Positions 33,228 through 43,458 of a stretch of 64,000 nt of DNA are shown piece after piece. This DNA is from Microbacterium testaceum. Its GTDB lineage: Bacteria; Actinomycetota; Actinomycetes; Actinomycetales; Microbacteriaceae. The DNA lies in assembly GCF_020781835.1 (NCBI RefSeq), contig NZ_JAJGNJ010000001.1, positions 124,001 to 188,000 on the forward strand. Direction: 5' to 3'. The notes beneath the pieces are model-generated. The model made no database searches. It worked only from the letters and a program-made list of their open reading frames with translations, and had not been told where the DNA came from. The translations under genes were made by a program, and so were the position numbers. Within the stretch, counting starts at the first letter, position 1. Each line of letters opens with the position of its first letter.

Positions 33228-35411
33228 ATGGAACGCGCACGCCCGAGAACTCCGCGTCGACGTCGCCGGCGAGGCCCGCTCGACCCCACGCCCGGCGCCC
33301 TGCACCCTCGACCATCGCCGGCCAGCATCGTCCGGTCGCGCGTGGCCCTGGTCGGCACCGTCGGGCTGTGGCTGCTGTACATGACCTCGGTCGTGGTCAC
33401 CCTCTCGCACGGCGGCGCGCTCACGGATGCCGGCTACCTGATCGGCACCGTCGTCTTCCTCGTCTCGGTGGCCGCGCTGACCTTCTCATCGAGCATGTAC
33501 CTGCTGGCGCGCGTCGGCGCCTTGCCGCGACTGGCGGCACATCGCCGCGCGCGTCGCGCAGACATCGACGAGCGCTTCGACCGTGACGACCTCAGCGTCC
33601 TCGCCCTCCTGCCCTCGTACGGCGAGGATCCTGCCTACGTCCGGATGGCGCTGTGGTCGGTCTCCCTGCAGGAGGTCCCGGGTCTTCGGGTCGTCCTGTT
33701 GCTGGACGACCCGCCCAGCGACGCCCCGGAGATCGTCGATCGGCTCGCCCGCACGCGCGCGATCATCGACGAGATCCGTCTCGAGCTGTCCGGGCCTTTG
33801 GAGCTCGCACGGGACGCCCTCGATCGCACCGGCACGGATTCCGCCGCCGAAGCGCGCGGCGCCGTCGCCGCGGCGTATCACACGGCGGCGCGATGGATCC
33901 GGAGCAGGGCGGACGTCGAGCCGAGGGACGGCCACGTCGAGGAGTTCTTCGTCGAGAGAGTCCTGGGGGCGCTCGCCGACGAGTTGGCCGCGGTCGCGGC
34001 CGCTCTCGACGAGGCGGACCATGACGGCGACGAGGCTCTGCCCCCCGCCCGGGTCCGTTCGCTGGCGCACCGCCTCGTGCGGATCTTCAGCGCCGAGGTC
34101 GCGGTGTTCGAGCGCAAGCACTTCCGAGAGCCGTCGCACGAGCCGACGAAGGCGGCGAACCTCAACGCCTATCTGGCGCTCGTCGGCGGCGTGCGCGAGC
34201 TGCACGACCTCGACGGTGTCCCGCACATCGTCGACGTCCCCGCCTGTGACGTCGTGATCACTCTCGACGCCGACTCGATGCTGTTGCCGGAGTACGCCGC
34301 TCGCCTGGTCTATGCCCTGGAGCAGCCGGCCCACGAGCGGGTGGGGGTGATCCAGACCCCGTACTCGGCCTACCGCGGTCGACGAAGCAGCCTCGAACGA
34401 CTCGCCGGCGCGACGACCGACGTCCAGCACCTCGTGCACCAGGGTCTGACGGCCTTCGACGCCACGTTCTGGGTCGGGGCGAACGCGGTCATCCGCTGGG
34501 CCCTGCTCGAAGACCTCCGCGCCGTCGAGACGGTGGACGGTCGCGAGGTGGTCCGATTCATCCGCGGACGCACGGTCATCGAGGACACCGAGTCCAGCAT
34601 CGACGTCATCGCCAACGGGTGGTCGCTGCTGAACTACCCCGAGCGGTTGAGCTACAGCTCGACCCCGCCCGACTTCGGCACGCTGGCGGTTCAGCGACGT
34701 CGGTGGGCGAACGGCGGCCTGCTCGTGCTCCCCGCCCTGTGGCGCACGGCGGCGTCACGGCGCGCATCGGGGCATCCGATGCGGGGTTCCGAGCTCCTGT
34801 TGCGCGCCAACTATCTGGGTTCGATCGCCTGGGTGACCACCGCGCTGATCGTGCTGCTGACGGTCGTCCCCCTCAACGGCGAGCTGGTCAGCTTCACGCT
34901 GATGCTGATGGCCCTGCCGTACTTCATCGAGATGGCCCACGACCTGCGGGTCCTCGGGTATCGCCGTCGCGACATCTTCGGCGTGTACGGGTTGAACCTG
35001 CTCCTCGTCGCCGTGAACATCGCGGGAACGCTGGGATCGATCGCCCAGGCGTTCACGGGTCAGCGCGTCGCGTTCGTCCGCACACCCAAACAGGGCGAGC
35101 GGACGCCGGCGGGGGCCCTGCTGATCGTGGCACCGCTCATCATCGCCGGAGGAGCCATGGTGGTGGCCATCCGCTCGATCCAGGGGGGATTGTGGATTCC
35201 GGCGGCGTTCGCCGTGTTCACCGCGCTCTGCGTGGGGGCGGCCGTGATCCGGCTCATCGGAATCCGCGCCGCCGTGTCCGATCTGTGGAACGGCTGGCTG
35301 GAGTGGATCTGGGTTCCGGTCGAGCGCCGCGCCGTCACCATGACCGAGGCGACGACGCCCGCCTGGCGCCGCGTCCTCGACGACGGTGTGATCGAGCCGG
35401 TCCGGGCATGA
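33228..35411 (+). CDS. Membrane glycosyltransferase family 2 (processive polysaccharide synthase type)
   Basis: 727 aa. A basic, Arg-rich N-terminus and two membrane helices (about residues 45-65 and 72-95) precede the GT-A domain, which shows LLPSYGEDP, the ITLDADSMLL metal motif, the TVIEDTESS acid/base region and QRRRW (V-QRRRWANGG). At least four C-terminal helices follow. These D, DxD, ED, QxxRW signs belong to cellulose-, chitin- or hyaluronan-type synthases. An insertion of about 100 residues after the first motif is unusual. ATG 33228 has TAGGAG upstream; the gene overlaps the GH18 gene (ATGA). Confidence 0.88.
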   Translation: MERARPRTPRRRRRRGPLDPTPGALHPRPSPASIVRSRVALVGTVGLWLLYMTSVVVTLSHGGALTDAGYLIGTVVFLVSVAALTFSSSMYLLARVGALPRLAAHRRARRADIDERFDRDDLSVLALLPSYGEDPAYVRMALWSVSLQEVPGLRVVLLLDDPPSDAPEIVDRLARTRAIIDEIRLELSGPLELARDALDRTGTDSAAEARGAVAAAYHTAARWIRSRADVEPRDGHVEEFFVERVLGALADELAAVAAALDEADHDGDEALPPARVRSLAHRLVRIFSAEVAVFERKHFREPSHEPTKAANLNAYLALVGGVRELHDLDGVPHIVDVPACDVVITLDADSMLLPEYAARLVYALEQPAHERVGVIQTPYSAYRGRRSSLERLAGATTDVQHLVHQGLTAFDATFWVGANAVIRWALLEDLRAVETVDGREVVRFIRGRTVIEDTESSIDVIANGWSLLNYPERLSYSSTPPDFGTLAVQRRRWANGGLLVLPALWRTAASRRASGHPMRGSELLLRANYLGSIAWVTTALIVLLTVVPLNGELVSFTLMLMALPYFIEMAHDLRVLGYRRRDIFGVYGLNLLLVAVNIAGTLGSIAQAFTGQRVAFVRTPKQGERTPAGALLIVAPLIIAGGAMVVAIRSIQGGLWIPAAFAVFTALCVGAAVIRLIGIRAAVSDLWNGWLEWIWVPVERRAVTMTEATTPAWRRVLDDGVIEPVRA

Positions 35412-36976
35412 ACGCGCGGCCACGGGGGCGTTTCCGCGGGCGGCGTGTGTCGTGGCTCCGGGTCGCGGCGAGCACCCTCGCGGCGTTGGCGCTCGTCGCG
35501 GCCGGCGTCGCAGCCGTCGCTCCGCCGATCTCGCTCCCGCCGGTGGGAACGCCGGTGGACCAGCGGTGGTACGCCGGTTACTACGACGTGACGCTGGACC
35601 AGGGCACGGAACTCGCCGACGACGAACTCGCCACGGCGCCCGGTGGGGCGGTCCTCGCCTTCGTCGTCGCCGCCGACGACACCGACTGCACCCCCACCTG
35701 GGGGAAGGCCTACACGCTCGACGACGCGGCGACGCGATTCGATCTGGATCGCCGGGTCGAACGGATGCGTCGCGAAGGCCACCCGGTGATGATCTCGTTC
35801 GGCGGGGCGATCAATACCGATCTGGCGGTGGCGTGCGCCACATCCGTCGAGACCGCGAAGGCGTACGGCTCGGTCATCGACCGCTACGGGGTCGACACGA
35901 TCGATCTCGACATCGAGGCCACGACCCTCGCCGATCGCTCGTCGTGGGATCGGCGCGCCCGCGCGATCGCACGGCTGCAGCAGGCGCGGCCCGCGGACGA
36001 CCCCCTGAACGTCTGGCTGACGCTTCCCGTCGGACCCGACGGCCTGACCCGCCACGGCATCGACCTCGTCGCGGGCATGCTCCGCGCCGGCGTCCAGGTG
36101 GCCGGCGTCAACGCCATGACCATGAACTACGGCATCCGAGAACCGAACAACCTCGTCGAGATCTCGGAACGTGCTCTGGATGCCACGGCCTCCCAGCTCC
36201 GGGACGTCTGGAAGGACGCCGACCTGGACCTGCCGCCCGGCGGGGTGACCGAGCTGATGGGCGCGACACCCATGATCGGGCTCAACGACGTCCCGTCGGA
36301 GGTCTTCACCCTCGACGACGCACGTGCACTCACGGCGTTCGCGAGCGATCGGGGGCTCGCCCGACTCTCGATGTGGTCGATCAACCGCGATCACACCTGC
36401 GGGCCGAACCACCCGTTCACGGGGACGGTGTCCACGCAGTGCAGCGGCGTGGATCAGGGCGACGAATCGTTCGCGGATGTGCTGTCGAACGGGTACCTGG
36501 GGCGCGCGGAGGATGCGGTCCCGGAGGCCGACTCGCCCGTCATCGAGGACGATCCGAAGACGAGCCCCTACCCGATCTGGAACTCGACCGCGTTCTACTC
36601 GCGGGGTGTCAAGGTCGTGTGGCACGGCTCGGTCTACGTGGCGAAGTGGTGGAATCAAGGGGGGACACCGCCCGACGACCCGATGCTCGACACCTCCGCG
36701 TCGGCGTGGAGCTACATCGGTCCGGTGCTGGCATCCGATCAGCCCTTCCGGCTGCCCCAACTGCCCGCGGGCACGTATCCGGAGTGGGATGCCGCCACGC
36801 TCTACAACCAAGGCGATCGCGTGATGCTCGATGGCACCGGCTACGAGGCCAAGTGGTGGTCACGCGGGCAGAGGCCGGACCGATCGATCCTCGACCACGA
36901 CTACTCGCCGTGGACGCCGATCGAGGGCACCGCCGGCGAGGATGTCGCCGGCGTGGGAGCCTCCGCCTCCGGGTAG
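35408..36976 (+). CDS. Secreted GH18-family hydrolase with two chitin-binding modules
   Basis: 522 aa. Signal peptide or anchor in residues 1-40 (basic start, hydrophobic run ending VAAVAPP). GH18 barrel about 50-340 with VDTIDLDIEA holding the D-x-D-x-E catalytic pattern. Two CBM5/12-type modules begin near residues 385 (YPIWNSTAFYSRG) and 457 (YPEWDAATLYNQG), each with a K-WW aromatic patch. Cleaves chitin or a related beta-GlcNAc polymer. Coupled by ATGA to the polysaccharide synthase, so it may trim its product. The 3' end overlaps the kinase gene by 76 nt tail to tail. Confidence 0.88.
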   Translation: MNARPRGRFRGRRVSWLRVAASTLAALALVAAGVAAVAPPISLPPVGTPVDQRWYAGYYDVTLDQGTELADDELATAPGGAVLAFVVAADDTDCTPTWGKAYTLDDAATRFDLDRRVERMRREGHPVMISFGGAINTDLAVACATSVETAKAYGSVIDRYGVDTIDLDIEATTLADRSSWDRRARAIARLQQARPADDPLNVWLTLPVGPDGLTRHGIDLVAGMLRAGVQVAGVNAMTMNYGIREPNNLVEISERALDATASQLRDVWKDADLDLPPGGVTELMGATPMIGLNDVPSEVFTLDDARALTAFASDRGLARLSMWSINRDHTCGPNHPFTGTVSTQCSGVDQGDESFADVLSNGYLGRAEDAVPEADSPVIEDDPKTSPYPIWNSTAFYSRGVKVVWHGSVYVAKWWNQGGTPPDDPMLDTSASAWSYIGPVLASDQPFRLPQLPAGTYPEWDAATLYNQGDRVMLDGTGYEAKWWSRGQRPDRSILDHDYSPWTPIEGTAGEDVAGVGASASG

Positions 36977-39090
36977 ATCGTCAGTCGCCCGTCGGCGACG
37001 ACGTGGGCGAAGGCGAAACGCCCGGGCGGAAGGATGCGGACGACGACGCGGCGCTGCGCCGTTTCCAGCCGCTCGCGGACGAGCGCCGCGAAATCCGGAG
37101 CCCACGTCTCGCCCGGTCCCGGTGCGCCGCCGTCGTCGAGGAGGACGACGTCGACACCGCGCAGACGCGCCTGCATCGCGGCATCCGCGATCCCCCGGCC
37201 GTGCAGCCGGCCGGCGCGGTAGCCGTCGCGCAGACGCCCTTCGACGGCCCGCGCCTGTCGGCGGTCCTCGTCGGTGACCGCGCCGACGCGGACGACCCGC
37301 TCCAGGAGAGGGCGGGCGTACTCCTCGACCTGCGTGAGGTGTGTCACGAGCTCGGCGTGAGCGGTGGCATCCCAGGCCGTGCGGCGGGCGGCTTCCACGC
37401 GCCGCTCTGCTTGGACTTCGGCGGAGCGTCGCAGCCGTCGGAGCATCGCGACGAACACGACGCTGAGGCCCACCATCGTCGCCACGCGGGTGCCGATCCC
37501 GAGCATCTGCGGCAGGTCGGCGCGACGTTCGAGCGCATCCAACGCCAGCAGCGCGAGCAGGATGCCGCCTCCGATGAGCGCGATCCCGCCGCGGTCGCGC
37601 AGAGCCAGCGTCACCGCGACGAAGGCCGCCGCCGTGACGAACCACGCCGAGCCGTAGCTGATCGGAGCCGGGATGGTGGAGATGCCCAGGGCGACGCAAC
37701 CGCTCAACAGCATCACGACCGCCAGGGCGCGGAGGCGTGACACCCCCGCGTGCGCCCGCCCCACGACGGCCGTGAGGAGGAAGATGACCGCGAGCATGAC
37801 CAGCGACACCGCCCCCGCGCCGCCGACCCCTGCCTGGAGCGCTGCGGCCAGCCCGACAGCCGTCTGGGTGACGACGAAGAGGGAACCCACGATGCGCTCG
37901 CGCGTGAGCACGGTCCATCCGTCGGGCGCGGACGGAGAGGGGGCGGGTTCGTCGACGGTCCAGTGCAGCCGCACCCGCGTCCCCGCACCGACGGCGCTGT
38001 CGACCTCCGCCCGCATCCCCGGAGTCTCGGCCGGCACGCCGAGCACCGTCATGGCCAGCCCGAGACGGTTCGTCTGCACGTGTTCAGGAGCGAAGCCCGG
38101 GCCGTCGTCGGCGATCTCGATGCGTCCACCGGTCTCGTCCACGTCGATGCGCACGCGCACGTCGGCACCGGGGGCGTGGCGCTGGGCGTTCTGGAGCGCC
38201 TGAGCGGTCGCGGCGACGAGAGCGTCGGTGACCTCCGGCGACCATGCCGGCGCCCCCGGTCGGCGCTCCGCCTCGAGCGTCGCCCCCGCCTCCGCGGCGA
38301 GAGCGGTGACGCGCGCCACGAGATCGGACGACGGCGGATGAGCGCGCACCGAGGCGGTCGCGCGCGCCGCCTGGCCGAGCACGGCATCCAGTGTGCCGGG
38401 GCTTGCGTCGGCGATTCCGCGCAGTGCCGCCAGCACCTCGTCGTGAACGAAGGCGGCTGCGCGCGATCGGGCCGACAGACGAGCGCGTTCCCCCGCTGCA
38501 GCGGCCGCAGCCGCCGCCGCCCGAGCGGCCGCACGATCGACGTGCACGGCGGTGCGCAGGGCGACATCGGCGACCGCGCACGTGGTCACCGCCGAGAGAA
38601 GAGCCTGGGTGTCGTTGGCGAGACCGGTGAGCGAGTAGCCGCCGAGGACCGTGCGGGAGAGCACCACCACGACCGTCCAGACGCTGAGGAAGGCCGCCGT
38701 CCACCGCCATCCGCCCACGATCAGGATCGCCAACGACGGCGCGGACACCGCGGTGAGAAGCCACGGGATCGTGCCGGGCCTTCCGGGATCCATGACGGCG
38801 AAGCCCGCGAAAGGATAGATCAGCACGGCGCCGACGAACGCGACGGCGGCCACCCTGGCGATCCGTCGACCCGCGACGGCCCCCAGGACCGTACCGACGC
38901 TGCCGGCCAGGGTCAGTGCGCCGAAAGCCCCGATCATCCACGCCGACCACCATCCGGGGGCGGTCGCCTCGTTGACCGTCGATGCCACGAGCACGGCGAC
39001 GGTGGCGGAGGCGACGATCGACACCGCGACCGCGAACAGCAGCGCCCGCCTCGTCGCCTCGAGGGCTGCGTCGCCGGCGGGCTCACTCAC
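36901..39090 (-). CDS. Sensor histidine kinase with two membrane modules around the kinase core
   Basis: 729 aa. N-terminal group of membrane helices (about residues 15-180), an Ala-rich linker, then the dimerisation helix with FVHDEVLAAL (phosphorylated His). The HATPase domain follows: ALQNAQRHA N-box, IADDGPGFAP G1, RLGLAM G2, ending near residue 375. A second set of membrane helices (about 385-560) and a cytoplasmic C-terminal domain of about 170 residues are unusual. Partner of the LuxR-type regulator upstream, with which it overlaps by 8 nt. Confidence 0.87.
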   Translation of the reverse strand: MSEPAGDAALEATRRALLFAVAVSIVASATVAVLVASTVNEATAPGWWSAWMIGAFGALTLAGSVGTVLGAVAGRRIARVAAVAFVGAVLIYPFAGFAVMDPGRPGTIPWLLTAVSAPSLAILIVGGWRWTAAFLSVWTVVVVLSRTVLGGYSLTGLANDTQALLSAVTTCAVADVALRTAVHVDRAAARAAAAAAAAAGERARLSARSRAAAFVHDEVLAALRGIADASPGTLDAVLGQAARATASVRAHPPSSDLVARVTALAAEAGATLEAERRPGAPAWSPEVTDALVAATAQALQNAQRHAPGADVRVRIDVDETGGRIEIADDGPGFAPEHVQTNRLGLAMTVLGVPAETPGMRAEVDSAVGAGTRVRLHWTVDEPAPSPSAPDGWTVLTRERIVGSLFVVTQTAVGLAAALQAGVGGAGAVSLVMLAVIFLLTAVVGRAHAGVSRLRALAVVMLLSGCVALGISTIPAPISYGSAWFVTAAAFVAVTLALRDRGGIALIGGGILLALLALDALERRADLPQMLGIGTRVATMVGLSVVFVAMLRRLRRSAEVQAERRVEAARRTAWDATAHAELVTHLTQVEEYARPLLERVVRVGAVTDEDRRQARAVEGRLRDGYRAGRLHGRGIADAAMQARLRGVDVVLLDDGGAPGPGETWAPDFAALVRERLETAQRRVVVRILPPGRFAFAHVVADGRLTIYPEAEAPTPATSSPAVPSIGVHGE

Positions 39091-39721
39091 GGCGGGGCAC
39101 CGGGAGGAAACCGTCTTCGATGCCGCGACGGTACAGATCGACCTTGCTCGGGGCGGGGCGGCCGAGGCGCTGGTAGACGCCCTTGATCCGGCGGAGGTGG
39201 TCGTTCACGGTGTTCTCGCTCACCCAGAGAGCGGCCGCGACCTCGCGCGCCCCCATCCCGGACGCGTACAGCGACAGCACCTCACGCTCGCGTTCGGTCA
39301 GAGGCGCGGCGGTGAGGCCCGGGTCGGAGTCGAGCGCGGACGCCCACTCGGTCGTCGGAACATGGTGCCCCTCGGCGGCGTCGAGGATCGCGGCGAGCAG
39401 CTCGTCGCCGGGCAATGACTTGCGGGCGATACCGAGGGCGCTTGTGCGGGACGCCTCTCGGACGAGGTACGGGTTCTCAGCCGAGGTGAGCACGAGCACG
39501 TGCACTCCCCACCGCCGCAGCGCCTCGACGTTCTCTTGCGGCGTGCTGCCGTCACGCAGACTCAGGTCGAGCAGGACCAGGTCGGCGTCGCGGGCGTGCC
39601 GGGTCATCGCGGAGACGGTCTGCTCGTGGCGGGCGAAGGAGAGGTCGGGCGAACCGTCGACCAGGTTGCGCAGAGCCAGGCCGACCAGATCGTGGTCATC
39701 GACGACTCCGATGCGTCTCAC
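39083..39721 (-). CDS. NarL/LuxR-family response regulator
   Basis: 212 aa. Receiver domain: RRIGVVDDHDLV acidic pocket, LVLLDLSLRDG with the phospho-acceptor Asp, LTSAEN, and KSLPGDELL with the conserved Lys. The LuxR-type helix-turn-helix (LTEREREVLSLYASGMGARE, then SENTVNDHLRRI) follows. Phosphorylated by the kinase encoded next. GTG at 39721 with GGGAGGGG upstream. Targets unknown; the nearby polysaccharide genes are candidates. Confidence 0.93.
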   Translation of the reverse strand: MRRIGVVDDHDLVGLALRNLVDGSPDLSFARHEQTVSAMTRHARDADLVLLDLSLRDGSTPQENVEALRRWGVHVLVLTSAENPYLVREASRTSALGIARKSLPGDELLAAILDAAEGHHVPTTEWASALDSDPGLTAAPLTEREREVLSLYASGMGAREVAAALWVSENTVNDHLRRIKGVYQRLGRPAPSKVDLYRRGIEDGFLPVPRRE

Positions 39722-39740
39722 TGCCCCTCCCGTTCAGACC

Positions 39741-40646
39741 CTACCCATCCCGCGCATCCGCGGGGGACAGATGACGCAATCGGACACCGACGGTCGTCAC
39801 CAGGACACCCGCGACCAGCAGCCCGCCGCCGATCGCCTCGGCCGGCGCGGGAACCTGCCCCAGGAGCACGGCCGCGGCGAGCATCGCCACGACGGGAGCG
39901 AGCAGCACCCACGGCACGACGGCGGCCGAGGGATTGCGCGCGAGCAGGCCGTTGAAGATCGCGTAGCCGACGAGAGTGCACAGACCGGCGGTGTACAGCG
40001 TCGAGAGCGCGGCCGACCACCCGAAAGCGGCGAGACCGGAGGCGATCGCGGTCGGTCCCTCGACGACGAACGCCAGACCCAGCGCGGGCACCGGCACGAC
40101 GAGCGCCGACCAGACGGTGAGCGACAGCGCACCGAGTCGCCCGCGCCCGGCGACGACCCCCGCGCGGCGGGAGATGACGTTGCCGACGGCCCACGACAGG
40201 GCCGCGGCCAGCGCCAGCACCACAGCGAGCGCGGGGGCGTCGCCGCCTCGTCCCAGCGCGACCGCCGCGAGTCCCACGAGCGCGATCGTGACGCCGACCG
40301 CCTGCGCGAGCGTGGGGCGCTCCCGCAGGACACCGGCGGCGATCACGACGGTGAACACCGCCTGCGCCTGCAGCAGGAGCGCGGCCAAACCCGGCTGGAG
40401 CCCCAGGGCCAGCGAGGTGTAGAGCAGGCCGAACTGTCCGAGGCTCATGAACAGTCCGACGCCGACGATGGTGGCCCAGGATGCGAGCGGGCGCGGCACG
40501 ACCACGGCGAACGCGGCGACGAGGGCGAATCGGATCGCCACGAACAGCAGCGGCGGGATACCCGGCATGCCCCAGTCGATGACGAGGAAGTTGAATCCCC
40601 AGGCGGAGGCCACCCCGGCGGCCAGGATCATGTCGCGTCGACTCAC
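39741..40646 (-). CDS. EamA-family (DMT) transporter
   Basis: 301 aa, ten predicted helices in two EamA repeats: SAWGFNFLVIDWGMPGIPPL and LSWAVGNVISRRAG mark each half. Drug/metabolite exporters of this group export amino acids or small metabolites. Start uncertain: GTG 40646 gives the usual SRRDM opening; a GTG at 40679 has GGAAGA upstream. Divergent from a LysR regulator. Confidence 0.9.
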   Translation of the reverse strand: MSRRDMILAAGVASAWGFNFLVIDWGMPGIPPLLFVAIRFALVAAFAVVVPRPLASWATIVGVGLFMSLGQFGLLYTSLALGLQPGLAALLLQAQAVFTVVIAAGVLRERPTLAQAVGVTIALVGLAAVALGRGGDAPALAVVLALAAALSWAVGNVISRRAGVVAGRGRLGALSLTVWSALVVPVPALGLAFVVEGPTAIASGLAAFGWSAALSTLYTAGLCTLVGYAIFNGLLARNPSAAVVPWVLLAPVVAMLAAAVLLGQVPAPAEAIGGGLLVAGVLVTTVGVRLRHLSPADARDG

Positions 40647-40718
40647 GTCGACAGTCCACCGGCGCAGTCGATGAAGCACCAGCGAATGTTTCTTCCGAGA
40701 AAGCGGTAGCGTCGCTTC

Positions 40719-41636
40719 ATGATCGATCTGGATGCCGTGCGATCCTTGCGCACGGTGGCCCACGAGGGCACCGTGTCGGCGGCGGCGGCCGTGCTGGGCT
40801 TCACCCCCTCGGCGGTCTCGCAGCAGATCAAGCGACTCGAACGCGAGACAGGGGTCGCATTGCTCGAACGCGTCGGGCGCGGGGTGGCCCTCACCGACGC
40901 CGGGACGCAGCTGGTGGCCGGGTCGGCGCCGATCCTCGCCGACCTCGAGCGACTGCGGGCAGACCTGCAGGCCAGCGCTCCCGGCGACGGAAGGATCAGC
41001 GGCGAGGTGCGCATCGCCGCGTTCTCGACCGTCGTACGGGGACTGCTCGCGCCCCTGCTGGTCGACCTCGCACGGACGCACCCCGACCTGCGGCTGCTCG
41101 TGCGCGAGAGCGAACCGTGGGAGACGGTCGCCCTCATCGCCTCGGGTCAGCGCGACCTCGGGATCGCCCACCAGTGGGGCGGGGTGGCACTCGCGATCCC
41201 CGACAACGTCGTGGTCACCCCCTTGTTCACCGACGTCGCCGACGTCATCGTGCACCGCGATCATCCGCTCGCGGCGCGCGATGTCCTGCACCCGCGCGAC
41301 CTCGCCGACGAGGCCTGGGTCGCCACATTCGAGACGACCATCTGCCGCCAGTGGCTGCGACGCCTGTTCGACGGAGTGCGCAACGCGCCGCGGGTCGTCT
41401 ACGAGTCGATGGAGTTCGAGAACCACCTCGCGCTCGCCCGCACGGGGGCGGTGGTCGCGCTCGTCCCTCGCCTGGGACGCGCGCCCCTCGGCCCCGACCT
41501 CGTCGCCGTCCCGACGATCGAGCCGGCATCCACCCGGGATGTGGTCGCGGTGCATCGCCGTTCACAGGCCGACTCCCCGGCGCTGCGTGCGACGCTGTCC
41601 GCTCTCCGCGAGCGCGGCGCACTGCTCGAGCGGTGA
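40719..41636 (+). CDS. LysR-family transcriptional regulator
   Basis: 305 aa. N-terminal helix-turn-helix (LRTVAHEGTVSAAAAVLGFT, PSAVSQQIKRLERETG) and a periplasmic-binding-like effector domain. ATG 40719 is 6 nt after TAGCGT (leaderless). Divergent from the EamA transporter, which it most likely controls in response to the exported metabolite. Confidence 0.93.
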   Translation: MIDLDAVRSLRTVAHEGTVSAAAAVLGFTPSAVSQQIKRLERETGVALLERVGRGVALTDAGTQLVAGSAPILADLERLRADLQASAPGDGRISGEVRIAAFSTVVRGLLAPLLVDLARTHPDLRLLVRESEPWETVALIASGQRDLGIAHQWGGVALAIPDNVVVTPLFTDVADVIVHRDHPLAARDVLHPRDLADEAWVATFETTICRQWLRRLFDGVRNAPRVVYESMEFENHLALARTGAVVALVPRLGRAPLGPDLVAVPTIEPASTRDVVAVHRRSQADSPALRATLSALRERGALLER

Positions 41637-41764
41637 CCGCGGCCGCAGCACGACGCCGGCGGAGCACCCGGCCGGGCACGGTCTGGGCACATTCGCGGGA
41701 GGTTCTGCGCTGCCAATAGGCCCTGGCGTGTGCGCGCGCGCCGTGCAGCGGGCAGACTGTGGGC

Positions 41765-43411
41765 ATGAGCAGTCGCGCAGGACAGCCCGCCGAGGCATCC
41801 GATCTCATCGACATCGACGAACTGATCGCCGCCTATTACGACCGCAAACCGGATGCCGCGGTGCCAGAGCAGCGCGTCGCCTTCGGCACGAGCGGCCACC
41901 GGGGTTCGTCGCTGAGCACGAGTTTCAACGAGGACCACATCCTCGCCACCACGCAGGCGATCGTCGACTACCGCGCGGCGCAGGGCATCACCGGCCCGCT
42001 CTTCCTCGGGCGCGACACCCACGGCCTGTCGCTGCCGGCCGAGCGCAGCGCCATCGAGGTGCTCGTGGCCAACGGCGTCGACGTCCGCGTCGACGCCCGC
42101 GACTCGTGGGTGCCGACCCCCGCCCTCAGTCACGCGATCCTCACCTACAACCGCGGACGCGCGACCGACGACCCGGGCCGCGCCGACGGCATCGTCGTCA
42201 CCCCGTCGCACAACCCGCCCCGCGACGGCGGCTTCAAGTACAACCCGCCGCACGGCGGCCCCGCCGACACCGACGCCACGGGATGGATCGCCGACCGCGC
42301 GAACGAGCTCATCGCCGCGGGCCTCACGGGGGTGCAGCGCACGCCCCACGCCGACATCGACCTCGACACCCTCGGCCAGTACGACTTCCGCGACGCGTAC
42401 GTGCGGGATCTGGCATCCATCATCGACGTCGACGCGATCCGCAGCGCCGGCGTCCGCATCGGCGCCGACCCGCTCGGTGGCGCGTCGGTGGAGTACTGGG
42501 CGCTCATCGCCGAGGTGTACGGCCTCGACCTCACCGTCGTGAACCCCGAGGTCGACCCGACCTGGAAGTTCATGACGCTGGACTGGGACGAGAAGATCCG
42601 CATGGACCCCTCGTCACCGTCGGCCATGGCCTCGCTCGTCGCCGCACGCGCCGACTACGACATCCTCACGGGCAACGACGCCGACGCCGATCGCCACGGT
42701 ATCGTCACGCCCGACGCGGGGCTCATGAACCCCAACCACTACCTCGCCGTCGCGATCGACTACCTCTTCTCGCACCGCGAGGGATGGCCGACGGATGCCG
42801 CGGTAGGGAAGACCCTCGTGTCGTCGATGATCATCGACAGGGTGGCATCCGCGCTCGGCAAGACGCTGCTGGAGGTCCCGGTCGGGTTCAAGTGGTTCGT
42901 TCCCGGCCTCCTCGACGGATCCGTCGCCTTCGGTGGCGAGGAGTCGGCGGGGGCGTCGTTCCTGCGCAAGGACGGCACCGTGTGGACCACCGACAAGGAC
43001 GGCATCCTGCTCTGTCTTCTCGCCGCGGAGATCCTCGCCGTGACCGGCAAGACGCCCTCGCAGCGATACGCCGAGCTCGAGGCGGAGTTCGGTGCTTCGG
43101 CGTACCAGCGCGTCGACGCCCCGGCGACGCCCGCGCAGAAGTCGACGCTGTCGAAGCTGTCGCCGGAGGCCGTGACCGCCACCGAGCTGGCCGGGGAGCC
43201 CATCACCGCCAAGCTTTCGCACGCGCCGGGCAACGGCGCCGCGATCGGCGGCCTCAAGGTGCAGACCGAGTCCGCGTGGTTCGCCGCGCGGCCGTCGGGC
43301 ACCGAGGACGTCTACAAGCTGTACGCCGAGTCGCTCCGCGGCGAGGAGCACCTGCGCGCGGTGCAGGAGGAGGCTCGGGCGGTGGTATCGGCCGCCCTCG
43401 GCCAGGCCTGA
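41765..43411 (+). CDS. pgm: Phosphoglucomutase (alpha-D-glucose phosphate-specific)
   Basis: 548 aa. The catalytic phosphoserine loop is [11 protein letters not shown], the metal loop [10 protein letters not shown], the sugar-binding loop [10 protein letters not shown], and the phosphate-binding loop [15 protein letters not shown]. Interconverts glucose-1-phosphate and glucose-6-phosphate, completing the Leloir route that begins with galK/galT further right. ATG 41765 is preferred (CAGACT 6 nt upstream); a GTG at 41759 is possible. Confidence 0.96.
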   Translation: MSSRAGQPAEASDLIDIDELIAAYYDRKPDAAVPEQRVAFGTSGHRGSSLSTSFNEDHILATTQAIVDYRAAQGITGPLFLGRDTHGLSLPAERSAIEVLVANGVDVRVDARDSWVPTPALSHAILTYNRGRATDDPGRADGIVVTPSHNPPRDGGFKYNPPHGGPADTDATGWIADRANELIAAGLTGVQRTPHADIDLDTLGQYDFRDAYVRDLASIIDVDAIRSAGVRIGADPLGGASVEYWALIAEVYGLDLTVVNPEVDPTWKFMTLDWDEKIRMDPSSPSAMASLVAARADYDILTGNDADADRHGIVTPDAGLMNPNHYLAVAIDYLFSHREGWPTDAAVGKTLVSSMIIDRVASALGKTLLEVPVGFKWFVPGLLDGSVAFGGEESAGASFLRKDGTVWTTDKDGILLCLLAAEILAVTGKTPSQRYAELEAEFGASAYQRVDAPATPAQKSTLSKLSPEAVTATELAGEPITAKLSHAPGNGAAIGGLKVQTESAWFAARPSGTEDVYKLYAESLRGEEHLRAVQEEARAVVSAALGQA

Positions 43412-43420
43412 CGCATCCCT

Positions 43421-43458
43421 CGAAGCGGCGCCGTTCCCCCGGGAGCGGCGCCGCTTCG
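43421..43458 (+). terminator. Terminator after pgm
   Basis: Perfect 13-bp stem CGAAGCGGCGCCG / CGGCGCCGCTTCG with a 12-nt loop, 10 nt after the stop. Confidence 0.75.
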
